A DNA stretch of 64,000 nt, taken from the NCBI RefSeq assembly GCF_014653695.1, contig NZ_BNAR01000023.1, positions 54,700 to 118,699 of the forward strand, read 5' to 3'. Shown here piece after piece: positions 1 through 7,739 of this stretch; the first letter of the stretch is position 1; each line of letters opens with the position of its first letter. Origin of the DNA: Lentzea cavernae (lineage in GTDB: Bacteria; Actinomycetota; Actinomycetes; Mycobacteriales; Pseudonocardiaceae). The notes under the pieces were generated by a model, which was given only the letters and a program-made list of their open reading frames with translations, did not search any database and was not told the DNA's origin. Both the position numbers and the translations under genes were made by a program.

Positions 1-1
1 G

Positions 2-2326
2 GGCGACCCGATGACCTCGGACCTCGAGGAGCTGCGGCTCTCCGCGCTGGAGGAGCGCATCGACGCCGAGCTCGAACTCGGCCGCCACCTGGAACTGGTG
101 GGCGAGCTGCGCGGGCTGTGCACCGAGTACCCGTTCCGGGAACGCCTGGTGGCCCACAGCATGCGCGCGCTCTACCGGTCGGGGCAGCGCGCCGACGCTC
201 TCGAGGCCTACCAGCGCTTCCAGCGCCGTGCCGTGGACGAGCTGGGCATCGATCCCGGGCCGCAGCTGCGGGCGTTGCACGAGCAGGTGCTGCGCGACGA
301 CCCGTCGTTGAGCGTGATCGGCCCGGTGGAACGTCCCGTCGCGCCGCGTGCGGGGATCGTGGCGCCCGCGTTGCTGCCCGCCTCGGCCTCGAGGTTGTTC
401 GGCCGCGACGACGACGGCGACTGGCTGAACGAGATCGTCACGGCCAGGAACCTGCTGGCGACCACCGTCGCCGTGCTGACCGGTGCGCCCGGTGTCGGCA
501 AGAGCGCCCTCGCGATCACGTGGGGGCACGAGAACTCCGAGATGTTCCCGCACGGCGTGCTGTTCGCGTCGCTGGGCGAGACCGAACCGGGCGAGGTGCT
601 CACCCGGTTCCTGGTGGCGATGGGCGTGCCGGCGGACGGCGTGCCGGTCGGCGTGGAGGACCGCGTCGGCCTGTACCGCTCGCTGCTGCACCGCCGCCGC
701 GTGCTGGTGGTGCTGGACGACGCGACGGCGTTCGACCAGGTCCAGCCGCTGCTACCGCCGGGGTCGGGCTCGGTGGTGCTGGTGACGTCGCGGTCCCAGA
801 TGGAACGGCTGGTCGTCACCCACAGCGCCCGCGTGCGCAAGCTCGGCCCGCTGGACGACCACTGGGCGCGTGCGCTGGTGGACGACGTGCTGGGCAGGCC
901 GTTGTCCACCGAGGACCCGGCGGCCTCGCAGAAGCTCGCCGAGCTGTGCGGAGGCCTGCCGCTCGCGTTGCGCGTGGCCGCCGCCAAGCTCGTGATCAGT
1001 CCGGAGTGGACCGTCGAGGAACTGGTGGGGGAGCTCGCCGACGACGGGCAGCGGATGCGCGGCCTCGACCTGCCCGAGGCGGGCGTGGGGGTGTCGCGGG
1101 CGCTCGACCTGTCGACCCGCGACCTGCCGTCCGAGCTGGACGAGGTCTTCCACTCCGTCGGCATGGCGCCCGGCCGCTGGATGTCCCCGCACGCCGTCGC
1201 CGCGCTGACCCGCATCCGGGTCGAGGCGGCCCGCTCGCGGCTGGCCCGGCTCGTCGGGGTGAACCTGCTGGTCGAACCGTGGCCGGACGGCTTCACGATG
1301 CACGAGCTGGTGCGCCTGTACGTGCGGGGCGCGGGACGGGCGGACCTGGACTCGTTGCGGCGCTTGGTGAACTACTACCTCGTCGCGTGCGACCACGTCC
1401 GCAGAGCCATCAGGCCGGCCCGTGACGGACTGGACTTCGCCTTGGCGGACAACGGTTCCACGGCGTTGCCGGCGTTCGAGGACCCAGTCGACTGGTTCGA
1501 CCAGGAGTGGCCCAACATCGTCGCGGTGGTGCACGCGGCGGCGGAAAGGGGCCTGCACGACCAGGTGTGGCAGCTGGTCCGGCTGCTGCACCACTACGCG
1601 ACCGTGCGCGCGCTCACCGGGGAGTGGGTGGCGCTGGTCGGGTTCGGTCTGGCCGCGGCCGAGGTGACGGGGAGCCGCCTCGGACAGGTCCTGATGCTGG
1701 ACACGACCTACACGACGAACGCCCGGCTGGGACGAGCCGTCCTGCTGCCGGACGCTCGCCGCGCGCACCGGCTCGCGACCGAGCTGGGCGAGCGGCAGTA
1801 CCTGGTGCTGACGCTCGCCCAGCTCGCCGACGTCCTGTTCCGGTTGGAGCTGCACGACGAGGCGCTGCTGCACTTCTGGGAGTCCGTGCAGCTCGCCCAG
1901 CAGTCCGGCGACGTGGTCGGCGAGGCGCACGGCCTGAACAACGTGGCGCAGGTCGAGCAGGCCCGCGGCCGCGGGGAGGTCGCGCTGCAGCACCAGGCCC
2001 ACGCCGTCGAGGTGTACCGGCGCTCCGGCGACGACGTGGCGTTGATCCGCGGTCTCGCCAACCTCGCCGAACTGCACCTGGAGGCCGGCGCGCTGGACCA
2101 GGCGGAGGCGCTGGCCCGCCAGGTCGTCGACCAGGCGTCGGTGGCCGGGGTGACCTACCTCGAGGGCTTCGGCAGGCACGTGCTCGGCGGCGTGTTGCTC
2201 CGGCGGGCGGAATGGGTTGCTGCGACAGCGGAATTGACGGAGGCATTGCGCCTGTACGCGCAGGTCAACTCGGCGCGCGCGGTCGAGGTGCGCACGCTTT
2301 TGGACTCGCTCTCGTCCGAGGTTTAG
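2..2326 (+). CDS. AfsR/SARP-type transcriptional regulator, 5' end cut by the window
   Basis: The visible part begins inside a bacterial transcriptional activator domain (BTAD, about residues 1-95 counting from the ATG at 11). This is followed by an NB-ARC ATPase with Walker A GAPGVGKS near residue 158, Walker B VLVVLDDA near 231 and a GLPLAL motif near 315. A C-terminal TPR-like helical region runs from about residue 500 to 771. In this family a winged-helix DNA-binding domain precedes the BTAD, so the true start almost certainly lies before base 1 and the ATG at 11 is internal. AfsR-like proteins are cytoplasmic activators of secondary metabolism or development that use ATP/ADP state as a switch. 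No target gene is evident nearby. The family call is secure; the specific regulon is unknown. Confidence 0.9.
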   Translation, partial: GDPMTSDLEELRLSALEERIDAELELGRHLELVGELRGLCTEYPFRERLVAHSMRALYRSGQRADALEAYQRFQRRAVDELGIDPGPQLRALHEQVLRDDPSLSVIGPVERPVAPRAGIVAPALLPASASRLFGRDDDGDWLNEIVTARNLLATTVAVLTGAPGVGKSALAITWGHENSEMFPHGVLFASLGETEPGEVLTRFLVAMGVPADGVPVGVEDRVGLYRSLLHRRRVLVVLDDATAFDQVQPLLPPGSGSVVLVTSRSQMERLVVTHSARVRKLGPLDDHWARALVDDVLGRPLSTEDPAASQKLAELCGGLPLALRVAAAKLVISPEWTVEELVGELADDGQRMRGLDLPEAGVGVSRALDLSTRDLPSELDEVFHSVGMAPGRWMSPHAVAALTRIRVEAARSRLARLVGVNLLVEPWPDGFTMHELVRLYVRGAGRADLDSLRRLVNYYLVACDHVRRAIRPARDGLDFALADNGSTALPAFEDPVDWFDQEWPNIVAVVHAAAERGLHDQVWQLVRLLHHYATVRALTGEWVALVGFGLAAAEVTGSRLGQVLMLDTTYTTNARLGRAVLLPDARRAHRLATELGERQYLVLTLAQLADVLFRLELHDEALLHFWESVQLAQQSGDVVGEAHGLNNVAQVEQARGRGEVALQHQAHAVEVYRRSGDDVALIRGLANLAELHLEAGALDQAEALARQVVDQASVAGVTYLEGFGRHVLGGVLLRRAEWVAATAELTEALRLYAQVNSARAVEVRTLLDSLSSEV

Positions 2327-2421
2327 CGCGCGTTTAGTCGTCTGGTCCCAAAGCATGGGATGTTGGACGAGCAGGCTGCCGAATGGGGGATTACCGAGGG
2401 GGTAAGGCGCCTGCTTCTGGG

Positions 2422-2462
2422 AGGCCCGACCGGCACTCGGGGGAGAATGCCGGTCGGGCCTT
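2422..2462. terminator. Bidirectional hairpin terminator
   Basis: A perfect 14-bp inverted repeat (aggcccgaccggca at 2422-2435 and its complement at 2448-2461) encloses a 12-nt loop. It lies between the convergent AfsR-like and SGNH hydrolase genes. There is no long T-tract, as is usual in high-GC actinobacteria. Confidence 0.75.
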
Positions 2463-2465
2463 CTC

Positions 2466-3254
2466 CTACTGGTAGTTCTCTTCGGTGCACCGCGCGAGAG
2501 GCAGCAGTTCCGGCCTCTTCGGCGCCATTCCGTCCCCCATCGACTCGCCCCGGAGCGTGCGGCCGATCCACGGCACCACGTACTCGCGCGCCCACTTGAG
2601 GTCCGCCTTGCGCTGGGTGACCCAGTCCGCCTGTTCGAGCACGGGCCACGGCGCGTTCCACGAGTGGTCGTCCGTCAGACCGAGCACCTCGGAGGCCTTG
2701 AGCGCCACCCGCTGGTGCCCCTCCGGCGAGAGGTGCAACCTGTCCTCGCTCCACGCGCGACGGTCGTGCAGCGCGTGCATCGACCACAGGTCGACCATCC
2801 GGCAGTGGTAGCGCTCGGCGATCGACCACAGGTGCGCGTTGTAGATGGCGATCTTGCCGCGCAGGCTCCTGAGCAGCGGCGTGGCCCTGGTGTCGAAGCC
2901 GGTGAAGATCACGACGTCGGCCCCGGCGGCCCTGAGGTCGGCGACCGCCACCTCGTAGACCTCGGCCAGCGCGTCCGGATCGCTGTTGGGCAGCATGATG
3001 TCGTTGCCGCCACCGCAGAACGTCACCAGGTCCGGCTTGAGCGAGATCGCGAGCGGCACCTGGTCGTCGATGATCTCCTGCAGCATCTTGCCGCGGACCG
3101 CGAGGTTGGCGTACCGGAACTCGGGCGTCTGCCGGGCGATCATGCCCGCCAGGCGGTCCGCCCAGCCCACGTAGGTGTCTCCCGGCCCCGGGTCGTCCAT
3201 GCCCTCGGTGAAGCTGTCCCCCAGGGACACGAGACTGTTCCATCGCAGCAGCAC
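2466..3254 (-). CDS. SGNH/GDSL-family hydrolase
   Basis: A 262-residue protein with the blocks of the SGNH hydrolase fold: the nucleophile motif GDSFTEG at about residues 12-18, the oxyanion Asn motif GGGNDIM near residue 80, and a C-terminal D-x-x-H pair in DRLHLSPEGH near 169-178. There is no signal peptide, so it is probably cytoplasmic. Such enzymes hydrolyse esters or acyl groups on small molecules; the substrate cannot be read from the sequence. A GTG start at 3254 is chosen because an AAGGGGG ribosome-binding site lies 5 nt upstream. It is monocistronic, converging on the AfsR-like gene. Confidence 0.88.
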   Translation of the reverse strand: MLLRWNSLVSLGDSFTEGMDDPGPGDTYVGWADRLAGMIARQTPEFRYANLAVRGKMLQEIIDDQVPLAISLKPDLVTFCGGGNDIMLPNSDPDALAEVYEVAVADLRAAGADVVIFTGFDTRATPLLRSLRGKIAIYNAHLWSIAERYHCRMVDLWSMHALHDRRAWSEDRLHLSPEGHQRVALKASEVLGLTDDHSWNAPWPVLEQADWVTQRKADLKWAREYVVPWIGRTLRGESMGDGMAPKRPELLPLARCTEENYQ

Positions 3255-3342
3255 AACATCCCCCTTTCTCGTGCACTTGCGTCGTCCGTCGCTCGCGGGC
3301 TCCCGTCCGAAGGCGACTAGTTAGCATGCACAACGAACCCCT

Positions 3343-3367
3343 GGTTACGCCACCGTCGGTTACGGCA
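3343..3367. repeat. Short direct repeat in a promoter region
   Basis: Two nearly identical 10-mers, ggttacgcca (3343-3352) and ggttacggca (3358-3367), are spaced 15 nt apart. They sit about 20 bp before the start of the small secreted protein gene, a layout seen in activator binding sites. No regulator is identified. Confidence 0.3.
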
Positions 3368-3388
3368 TCGTAGGTTCAGTCGCTGTGG

Positions 3389-3865
3389 GTGACGATTCTT
3401 TTACCACTCGATCGAGCGATGCTGGAGCAGAATCCCGGGGATTCGTCTGATTCGGTCGCTACCTTCTGCCGGGTGCGTTCTGGTTTGCCGCTTCCGTTCC
3501 TTTCTCTCGGTGTCGCGCTTCTCACAGCCGGGGCTCTGGCCGCCCTCGCCCTGAGCGGACCGGTCTCGTCGGGATCCGCGCCCGCCCCCACCGGTCCCGG
3601 GGCCGTGCAGATAGGGGGCGAGCAGCCTCCGATGGAGTTCAGCCCCGGCCCCTCCACGCCCGCTGCGGTGAAGCTGACCCCGTCCCCGCCGTCCGCCGGT
3701 CCGGTCGCCGTCACCCCACCGCCGCACTCGAACCCCGTGGTCACCCCGGAGGCCGAGACGCCCCGGGAGAGCGTCGCGGGGACGACCGTGGTGCCGACGG
3801 CGGCGCTGCCCCCGGTGCCCTCCGAGGCGTTGCCGATCGCGCCGTCCTCCGTGCCCTGGACGTGA
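3389..3865 (+). CDS. Small Pro/Ser/Thr-rich membrane-anchored or secreted protein
   Basis: A 158-residue protein of unknown function. Residues about 33-54 form one hydrophobic segment (FLSLGVALLTAGALAALAL). After it the chain is almost entirely Pro, Ala, Thr, Ser and Val with no recognisable domain. This architecture fits a protein anchored by one N-terminal helix with an unstructured extracytoplasmic tail. The start used is GTG at 3389; no strong ribosome-binding site is visible, and the in-frame ATG at residue 11 is a possible alternative. A run of hairpins follows directly after the stop codon. Not recognised as any named family. Confidence 0.5.
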   Translation: MTILLPLDRAMLEQNPGDSSDSVATFCRVRSGLPLPFLSLGVALLTAGALAALALSGPVSSGSAPAPTGPGAVQIGGEQPPMEFSPGPSTPAAVKLTPSPPSAGPVAVTPPPHSNPVVTPEAETPRESVAGTTVVPTAALPPVPSEALPIAPSSVPWT

Positions 3866-3866
3866 A

Positions 3867-3911
3867 GAACCCCCGGAGCGTCCTCGGCGTGTGAGGTCGC
3901 TGCGGGGGTTC
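3867..3911. terminator. Hairpin directly after the small secreted protein gene
   Basis: The arms gaacccccg (3867-3875) and cgggggttc (3903-3911) pair perfectly. Inside them gcg/cgc and cctc/gagg extend the stem. It starts two bases after the stop codon, as expected for an intrinsic terminator. It differs from the three following hairpins in lacking their shared loop. Confidence 0.6.
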
Positions 3912-3917
3912 GTCAGG

Positions 3918-4060
3918 CCTTTCCGAGGGGACGCCGCCGCCGGGTCGCCCCCTCGGAAAGGGGTGGGGCCACTGCTCGGGACGCCGCCGCCGATCTGCCC
4001 CGAGCAGTGGGGCTGGGACCGTCTCAGGGGGCGCCGCCGCCGATCAACCCCCTGAGACGG
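3918..4060. repeat. Three tandem hairpins with a conserved CGCCGCCGCCG loop and unrelated stems
   Basis: Hairpin 1 has 13-bp arms at 3918-3930 and 3949-3961. Hairpin 2 has 12-bp arms at 3969-3980 and 3999-4010. Hairpin 3 has 13-bp arms at 4019-4031 and 4048-4060. All stems are perfect but differ in sequence, whereas each loop (16-18 nt) begins with the same (a)cgccgccgccg core, and loops 2 and 3 continue with gatc. The block lies between convergent genes, so terminator function is possible. Three copies with preserved loops argue for an additional role or a mobile hairpin family. Confidence 0.7.
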
Positions 4061-4071
4061 GGTCTGGTGGG

Positions 4072-5085
4072 TCAGCCGGTGACCGCCACGTCCAGTGCGG
4101 CCGCCGGTACCTGTTCGCTGTACGCCGAGCGCAGCCTCAGCTCTGCGCCCGGCGAGGCCCCGATGTGGTCGAGGCCGAGGAGGGCCGCGCCCACCACGGG
4201 TGGCACGTCGACCAGGCGGACCTGGGCGAGCGGGGCGGCCTCCAGGATCTGCTGCCGGACCGGGCCGACCACCACGTCGCCGGTGTGGGTGAGGACCCCG
4301 CCGCCCAGCACCACGTCCACGGGCTCGTTCATCAGGTCGAGCTTGCGCATGGAGACGGTGGCGAGCAGGACGATCTCCTCGACGAGGCGGTCGACCTGTT
4401 GCAGGGCAACGGCATCACCCCGCGCGGCCACCTCGAACACCAACGGGCACAGCGCGTGCGGGTCGAGTTCGAGCTCCTCGAAGTGGATCTTCTCCACGAC
4501 CTTGGAGATCGACGTCTCGCCGTAGTGCTCCAGCAGCGCGGGGAGCAGCAACGTCGGCTCGCCCCGGCCGTCCTCTGCCCGCACCGCGTGCCACAGGGCG
4601 TCGTTGCCGAGCTGCCCGCCGCCACCCCAGTCGCCGGAAATCGCGCCCAGGGCGGGAAAGCGGTGGGTCCTGCCGTCACGAGCGACACCGACGGCGTTGA
4701 TGCCGGCTCCGCAGACGACCGCCACACCCCCAGCGGCGGCGGTACCTGCCCTCAGCAACGCGAAGGTGTCGTTGCCGACGAACGTCGTGGTCGACCAGCC
4801 CCGCTCGGTGATCGCCCGCGTCAGGTCCTCCTCCTCGCGGGGCAGATCGGCCCCCGCGAGGTAGGCGGACGTGTGCGAGGCGATCGGCTCGTCGGGGGAC
4901 AGTCCCGCCGCGGCTGCGGCCTCGCGTGCCAGTCCCTCGAACACGTCGAGTCCGCGCTTCATGCCCACGGTCTGCGGCGGGGCACCGGGCCCGCGCACCT
5001 GCGCGAGCACCTTGCCGTCCGCGTCCACCAGGAGCACCGCGGTCTTGCTGTTCCCGCCGTCGATGGCGAGCACCCGGTCGGTCAT
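4072..5085 (-). CDS. BadF/BadG-type sugar kinase, probably N-acetylglucosamine or disaccharide kinase
   Basis: A 337-residue ASKHA-fold kinase. The N-terminal phosphate motif IDGGNSKT lies at about residues 8-15, a GNDTFALLRAG segment in the middle, and the adenosine motif LGGGVL near the C terminus. Members phosphorylate GlcNAc and related sugars with ATP. The ATG at 5085 is used: GGAGGA lies six bases upstream, and the frame continues further only into non-homologous sequence. It is the last gene of the ROK-ABC-GH4 operon but is separated from the GH4 gene by the TnpB element. It may therefore need its own promoter or read-through. Since the GH4 enzyme needs a phosphorylated substrate and the importer is an ABC system, this kinase may supply that phosphate (inference). 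Confidence 0.8.
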   Translation of the reverse strand: MTDRVLAIDGGNSKTAVLLVDADGKVLAQVRGPGAPPQTVGMKRGLDVFEGLAREAAAAAGLSPDEPIASHTSAYLAGADLPREEEDLTRAITERGWSTTTFVGNDTFALLRAGTAAAGGVAVVCGAGINAVGVARDGRTHRFPALGAISGDWGGGGQLGNDALWHAVRAEDGRGEPTLLLPALLEHYGETSISKVVEKIHFEELELDPHALCPLVFEVAARGDAVALQQVDRLVEEIVLLATVSMRKLDLMNEPVDVVLGGGVLTHTGDVVVGPVRQQILEAAPLAQVRLVDVPPVVGAALLGLDHIGASPGAELRLRSAYSEQVPAAALDVAVTG

Positions 5086-5234
5086 CTGAAGTCCTCCGAG
5101 GAGACCTCGTCCTTCAGGACGAGGAGGAATTGGGCCTCTGCGGAGCAGTGAGGGAACGGCCATGTCGCTGTCAGGGCGACATGGTGTCCACAACCCAGCC
5201 GTACAGGGGCACACGATGGCCGCGTAATCTGTGA

Positions 5235-6431
5235 ATGGTGAACGGGCAGGTGAAGCGGGCGTTTCGGTACCGCTTCTATCCGAGCGGGGCGCAAGCGGCA
5301 GAGTTGTCGCGCACGTTCGGCTGTGTCCGCAAGGTCTACAACTTGGCGTTGCAGGCGCGTGCGGAGGCATGGACGCTGCGCGGGGAGCGGGTCGGCTACG
5401 AGTCCACGTCGGCATTGCTGACCGCGTGGAAGCGCACCGAGGATCTCGCGTTTCTGGCCGAGGTGTCGTCGGTGCCGTTGCAACAGGCTTTGCGGCATCT
5501 GCAGACCGGGTTCAGGAACTTCTTCGCCAGGCGTGCGCGGTTTCCGCGGTTCAAGTCGCGGAAGAAGTCGCGTGCCAGCGCGGAGTACACGCGTTCGGCA
5601 TTTCGTTGGCGCGATGGTGAGCTGATGTTGGCAAAGATGGCCGAGCCGCTGGACATCCGCTGGTCGCGGCCACTTCCTGAGGGCGCGAAGCCGTCGACGG
5701 TGACGGTGACGCGTGACTCGGCTGGGCGCTGGTTCGTGTCCCTGCTGTGCGAGGACTCCGGCGTGCGGCCGTTGCCCGCCACGGATGCGGCGGTCGGCAT
5801 CGATGTCGGTCTTGACCACTTGCTGGTTCTTTCGACCGGGGAGAAGATCGGCAATCCCAGGCACGAGCGGCGGGACCGCACGGCACTGGCCAAGGCTCAG
5901 CGGGCGTTGTGCCGTAAGCAGAAGGGCAGCGGCAACCGGGTCAAGGCACGCGTCAAGGTCGCTCGCATCCACGCTTGGATCGCCGATCGGCGTACCGACT
6001 CCCTGCACAAGGTCACCACCCGGCTCGTGCGTGAAACCCAAACGCTCGTGATCGAGGACCTGACCGTGTCGAACATGGTCGGCAACCACCGACTGGCCCG
6101 TGCGATCAATGACGCGGGCTGGCGGCAGTTCCGGCAACAGTTGCAGTACAAGGCGACCTGGTACGGGCGAGACGTGATCGTCGTGGACCGCTGGTTCCCG
6201 TCGTCCAAGCTGTGCTCGGTCTGCGGCGCCCTCGCTGCGGAGATGCCGCTGCACGTGCGCATCTGGACCTGTGGCTGCGGCGCGACCCATGACCGGGACG
6301 TGAACGCGGCACGCAACATCCTGACCGCCGGGCTGGCGGCGTCGGTCTGTGGAGCCGGTGTAAGACCTCAACGGAACCCTCCGGGCGGGCAGTCGGCGAC
6401 GAAGCAGAAAACCCTGTGGCGCGAGCTGTAG
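5235..6431 (+). CDS. tnpB: TnpB RNA-guided nuclease / OrfB-type transposase-associated protein
   Basis: A 398-residue protein with an N-terminal helix-turn-helix region (FRYRFYPSGAQ), a split RuvC nuclease and a zinc ribbon. RuvC acidic residues are visible as D190 in GIDVGLDH, E274 in VIEDLTVSNM and the HDRD segment at 352-355. The zinc ribbon has C327/C330 and C346/C348; the second pair is C-x-C rather than C-x2-C. TnpB proteins use an RNA from the element's right end to cut DNA matching the flanking guide, which helps the element persist. All key residues are present, so it looks intact. It has inserted into a sugar operon in antisense orientation. The start at 5235 is the first in frame (GTG); no good ribosome-binding site decides it. 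Confidence 0.9.
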   Translation: MVNGQVKRAFRYRFYPSGAQAAELSRTFGCVRKVYNLALQARAEAWTLRGERVGYESTSALLTAWKRTEDLAFLAEVSSVPLQQALRHLQTGFRNFFARRARFPRFKSRKKSRASAEYTRSAFRWRDGELMLAKMAEPLDIRWSRPLPEGAKPSTVTVTRDSAGRWFVSLLCEDSGVRPLPATDAAVGIDVGLDHLLVLSTGEKIGNPRHERRDRTALAKAQRALCRKQKGSGNRVKARVKVARIHAWIADRRTDSLHKVTTRLVRETQTLVIEDLTVSNMVGNHRLARAINDAGWRQFRQQLQYKATWYGRDVIVVDRWFPSSKLCSVCGALAAEMPLHVRIWTCGCGATHDRDVNAARNILTAGLAASVCGAGVRPQRNPPGGQSATKQKTLWREL

Positions 6432-6465
6432 GAATCTCCCTCGTTCATGAGGGAAAGGAAGCCAA
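6300..6465 (+). ncRNA. Putative reRNA (omega RNA) region at the TnpB right end
   Basis: In TnpB elements the guide-RNA scaffold usually overlaps the 3' end of tnpB and ends at the right boundary, with the guide read from flanking DNA. Here the right end has a GC-rich structured tail and the hairpin at 6437-6454, consistent with that layout. The guide would then be the 3' end of the GH4 gene. This is inferred from family behaviour; the exact limits cannot be set from one copy. Confidence 0.35.
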
Positions 6466-6470
6466 CGTTG

Positions 6471-7739
6471 TCAGTTTCCCTTCACCCACGGCAGCAGATC
6501 GCGGTTCTGCGCGATCAGCTCGTCGGCCAGCTGGTCCGCGATCGCGTGCTGACCGATGAGCGGGTGAGCGAGCAGCGCGTTCGCGACCCGGTCACGGCCA
6601 CCGTGCTTTGCGGCTTCCAGCGCCAGGTACTCGTACGCGGTGACGTGCGAGATCAGGCCGGAGATGGACGGTTCCACCGGACGGACGGGCAGCGGCCTGC
6701 CGCCATCGGCGTCCACGGTGGAGGACACCTCGACCACGGCGTCGTCGGGCAGGAAGGGCAGCGAACCGTTGTTCCGCACGTTCACCACGTGCTTCTCAGC
6801 GCCTTCGCCACCGGTCAGCGCGTGCACGAGCTGCACGGCCGCCTCGGAGTAGTACGCACCGCCGCGCTGCGACAGCTGCTCCGGCTTCGTCACGACCGAC
6901 GGGTCGCCGTAGATGTCGAGCAGTTCCTTCTCGACGGCAGCGACGACCTCCGCGCGCGGCGGGGACGTGAGCTGCTTCTTCACGACGGCGTCGTGGTTGT
7001 AGAAGTAGTTCAGGTAGTACGACGGCACCATGTTCAGGCGCCGCATCAGCCCACCGTCGATGCCGATGTGCTCCGCCAGGCCCTCGACGTGCTTCTCGAG
7101 CAGCTCCGGCAGGCGGTCGACGCCGTCCACGTGCACGCCGCGTTCCCACGTGAGGTGGTTCAGGCCGACGTGCTCCAGCTCCACAGTGGACGGATCCACC
7201 CCGAGCAGCGCGGACGTCCAGCGCTGGAACGTGATCGCCACGTTGCACAGGCCGATCGCCTTGTGCCCCTCTTGCAGCAGCGCACGCGTCACGATGCCGA
7301 CCGGGTTCGTGAAGTTCACGATCCACGTGTCCGGCCCGGCGAGCCGGCGCACCTTGTCCGCGATGTCCAGGACCACCGGCACGGTCCGCAGGGCCTTGGC
7401 GAGGCCACCCGCGCCGGTGGTCTCCTGGCCGACGCACCCGCAGGTCAACGGGAACGTCTCGTCCGAAGCGCGTGCCTTCTGCCCGCCTACCCGCAGCTGC
7501 AGCAGGACAGCGGAGGCGCCCTCGACGCCTTCCTCGAGCGACGAGGTGGTGCGCACCTTCGCCGGGTGACCCGCGTGGTCCAGCAGGCGCTGGCTGAACG
7601 GGCCGATGAGCGAGAGGCGGTGCTGGTCCGGGTCCACGAGGACGATCTCGTCCACCGCCAGGCTGGTGCGACGGCCGGCGATGCCGTCGATCAGCTCCGG
7701 TGTGTAGGTGGACCCGCCACCGACGACGGTGAGTTTCAT
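6471..7739 (-). CDS. Glycoside hydrolase family 4 enzyme (6-phospho-beta-glucosidase type)
   Basis: A 422-residue NAD-dependent glycosidase. The Rossmann motif VVGGGSTYTPEL is at the N terminus. NPVGIVTRALL, GLCNVAITFQRW (metal-binding Cys) and HVGLNHLTW (metal-binding His) follow in family order. GH4 enzymes use NAD+ and Mn2+ to cleave phosphorylated disaccharides by a redox elimination mechanism. The ATG at 7739 overlaps the stop of the upstream permease (ATGA), indicating translational coupling. A GH4 enzyme paired with an ABC importer rather than a PTS implies that the sugar is phosphorylated after import, probably by the BadF kinase beyond the TnpB element. The beta-glucoside or chitobiose-like substrate is an inference. 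Confidence 0.9.
   Translation of the reverse strand: MKLTVVGGGSTYTPELIDGIAGRRTSLAVDEIVLVDPDQHRLSLIGPFSQRLLDHAGHPAKVRTTSSLEEGVEGASAVLLQLRVGGQKARASDETFPLTCGCVGQETTGAGGLAKALRTVPVVLDIADKVRRLAGPDTWIVNFTNPVGIVTRALLQEGHKAIGLCNVAITFQRWTSALLGVDPSTVELEHVGLNHLTWERGVHVDGVDRLPELLEKHVEGLAEHIGIDGGLMRRLNMVPSYYLNYFYNHDAVVKKQLTSPPRAEVVAAVEKELLDIYGDPSVVTKPEQLSQRGGAYYSEAAVQLVHALTGGEGAEKHVVNVRNNGSLPFLPDDAVVEVSSTVDADGGRPLPVRPVEPSISGLISHVTAYEYLALEAAKHGGRDRVANALLAHPLIGQHAIADQLADELIAQNRDLLPWVKGN

Larger units (their letters stand above)
5098..6465 (+). mobile_element. Solo TnpB element (IS200/IS605-like, without tnpA)
   Basis: The segment lies between the GH4 stop codon and the kinase ribosome-binding site and carries only tnpB, in the opposite direction to the operon. 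Ends are approximate. On the left there is a hairpin with 9-bp arms at 5105-5113 and 5116-5124, and a second with arms ccatgtcgc/gcgacatgg at 5160-5184. On the right, tccctc/gaggga (6437-6454) is followed by aggaag. The outer left and the right hairpins are both followed by a purine-rich aggaa, as expected for subterminal palindromes of this superfamily. No TnpA transposase is present, so it would move only with a helper in trans. Confidence 0.75.

Noticed and set aside
752..2356. Long open frame antisense to the AfsR-like gene
   Set aside because: Its translation is an Arg/Gln/Val-rich shadow typical of high-GC third-position bias. It has no domain and covers a clear NB-ARC/TPR gene.
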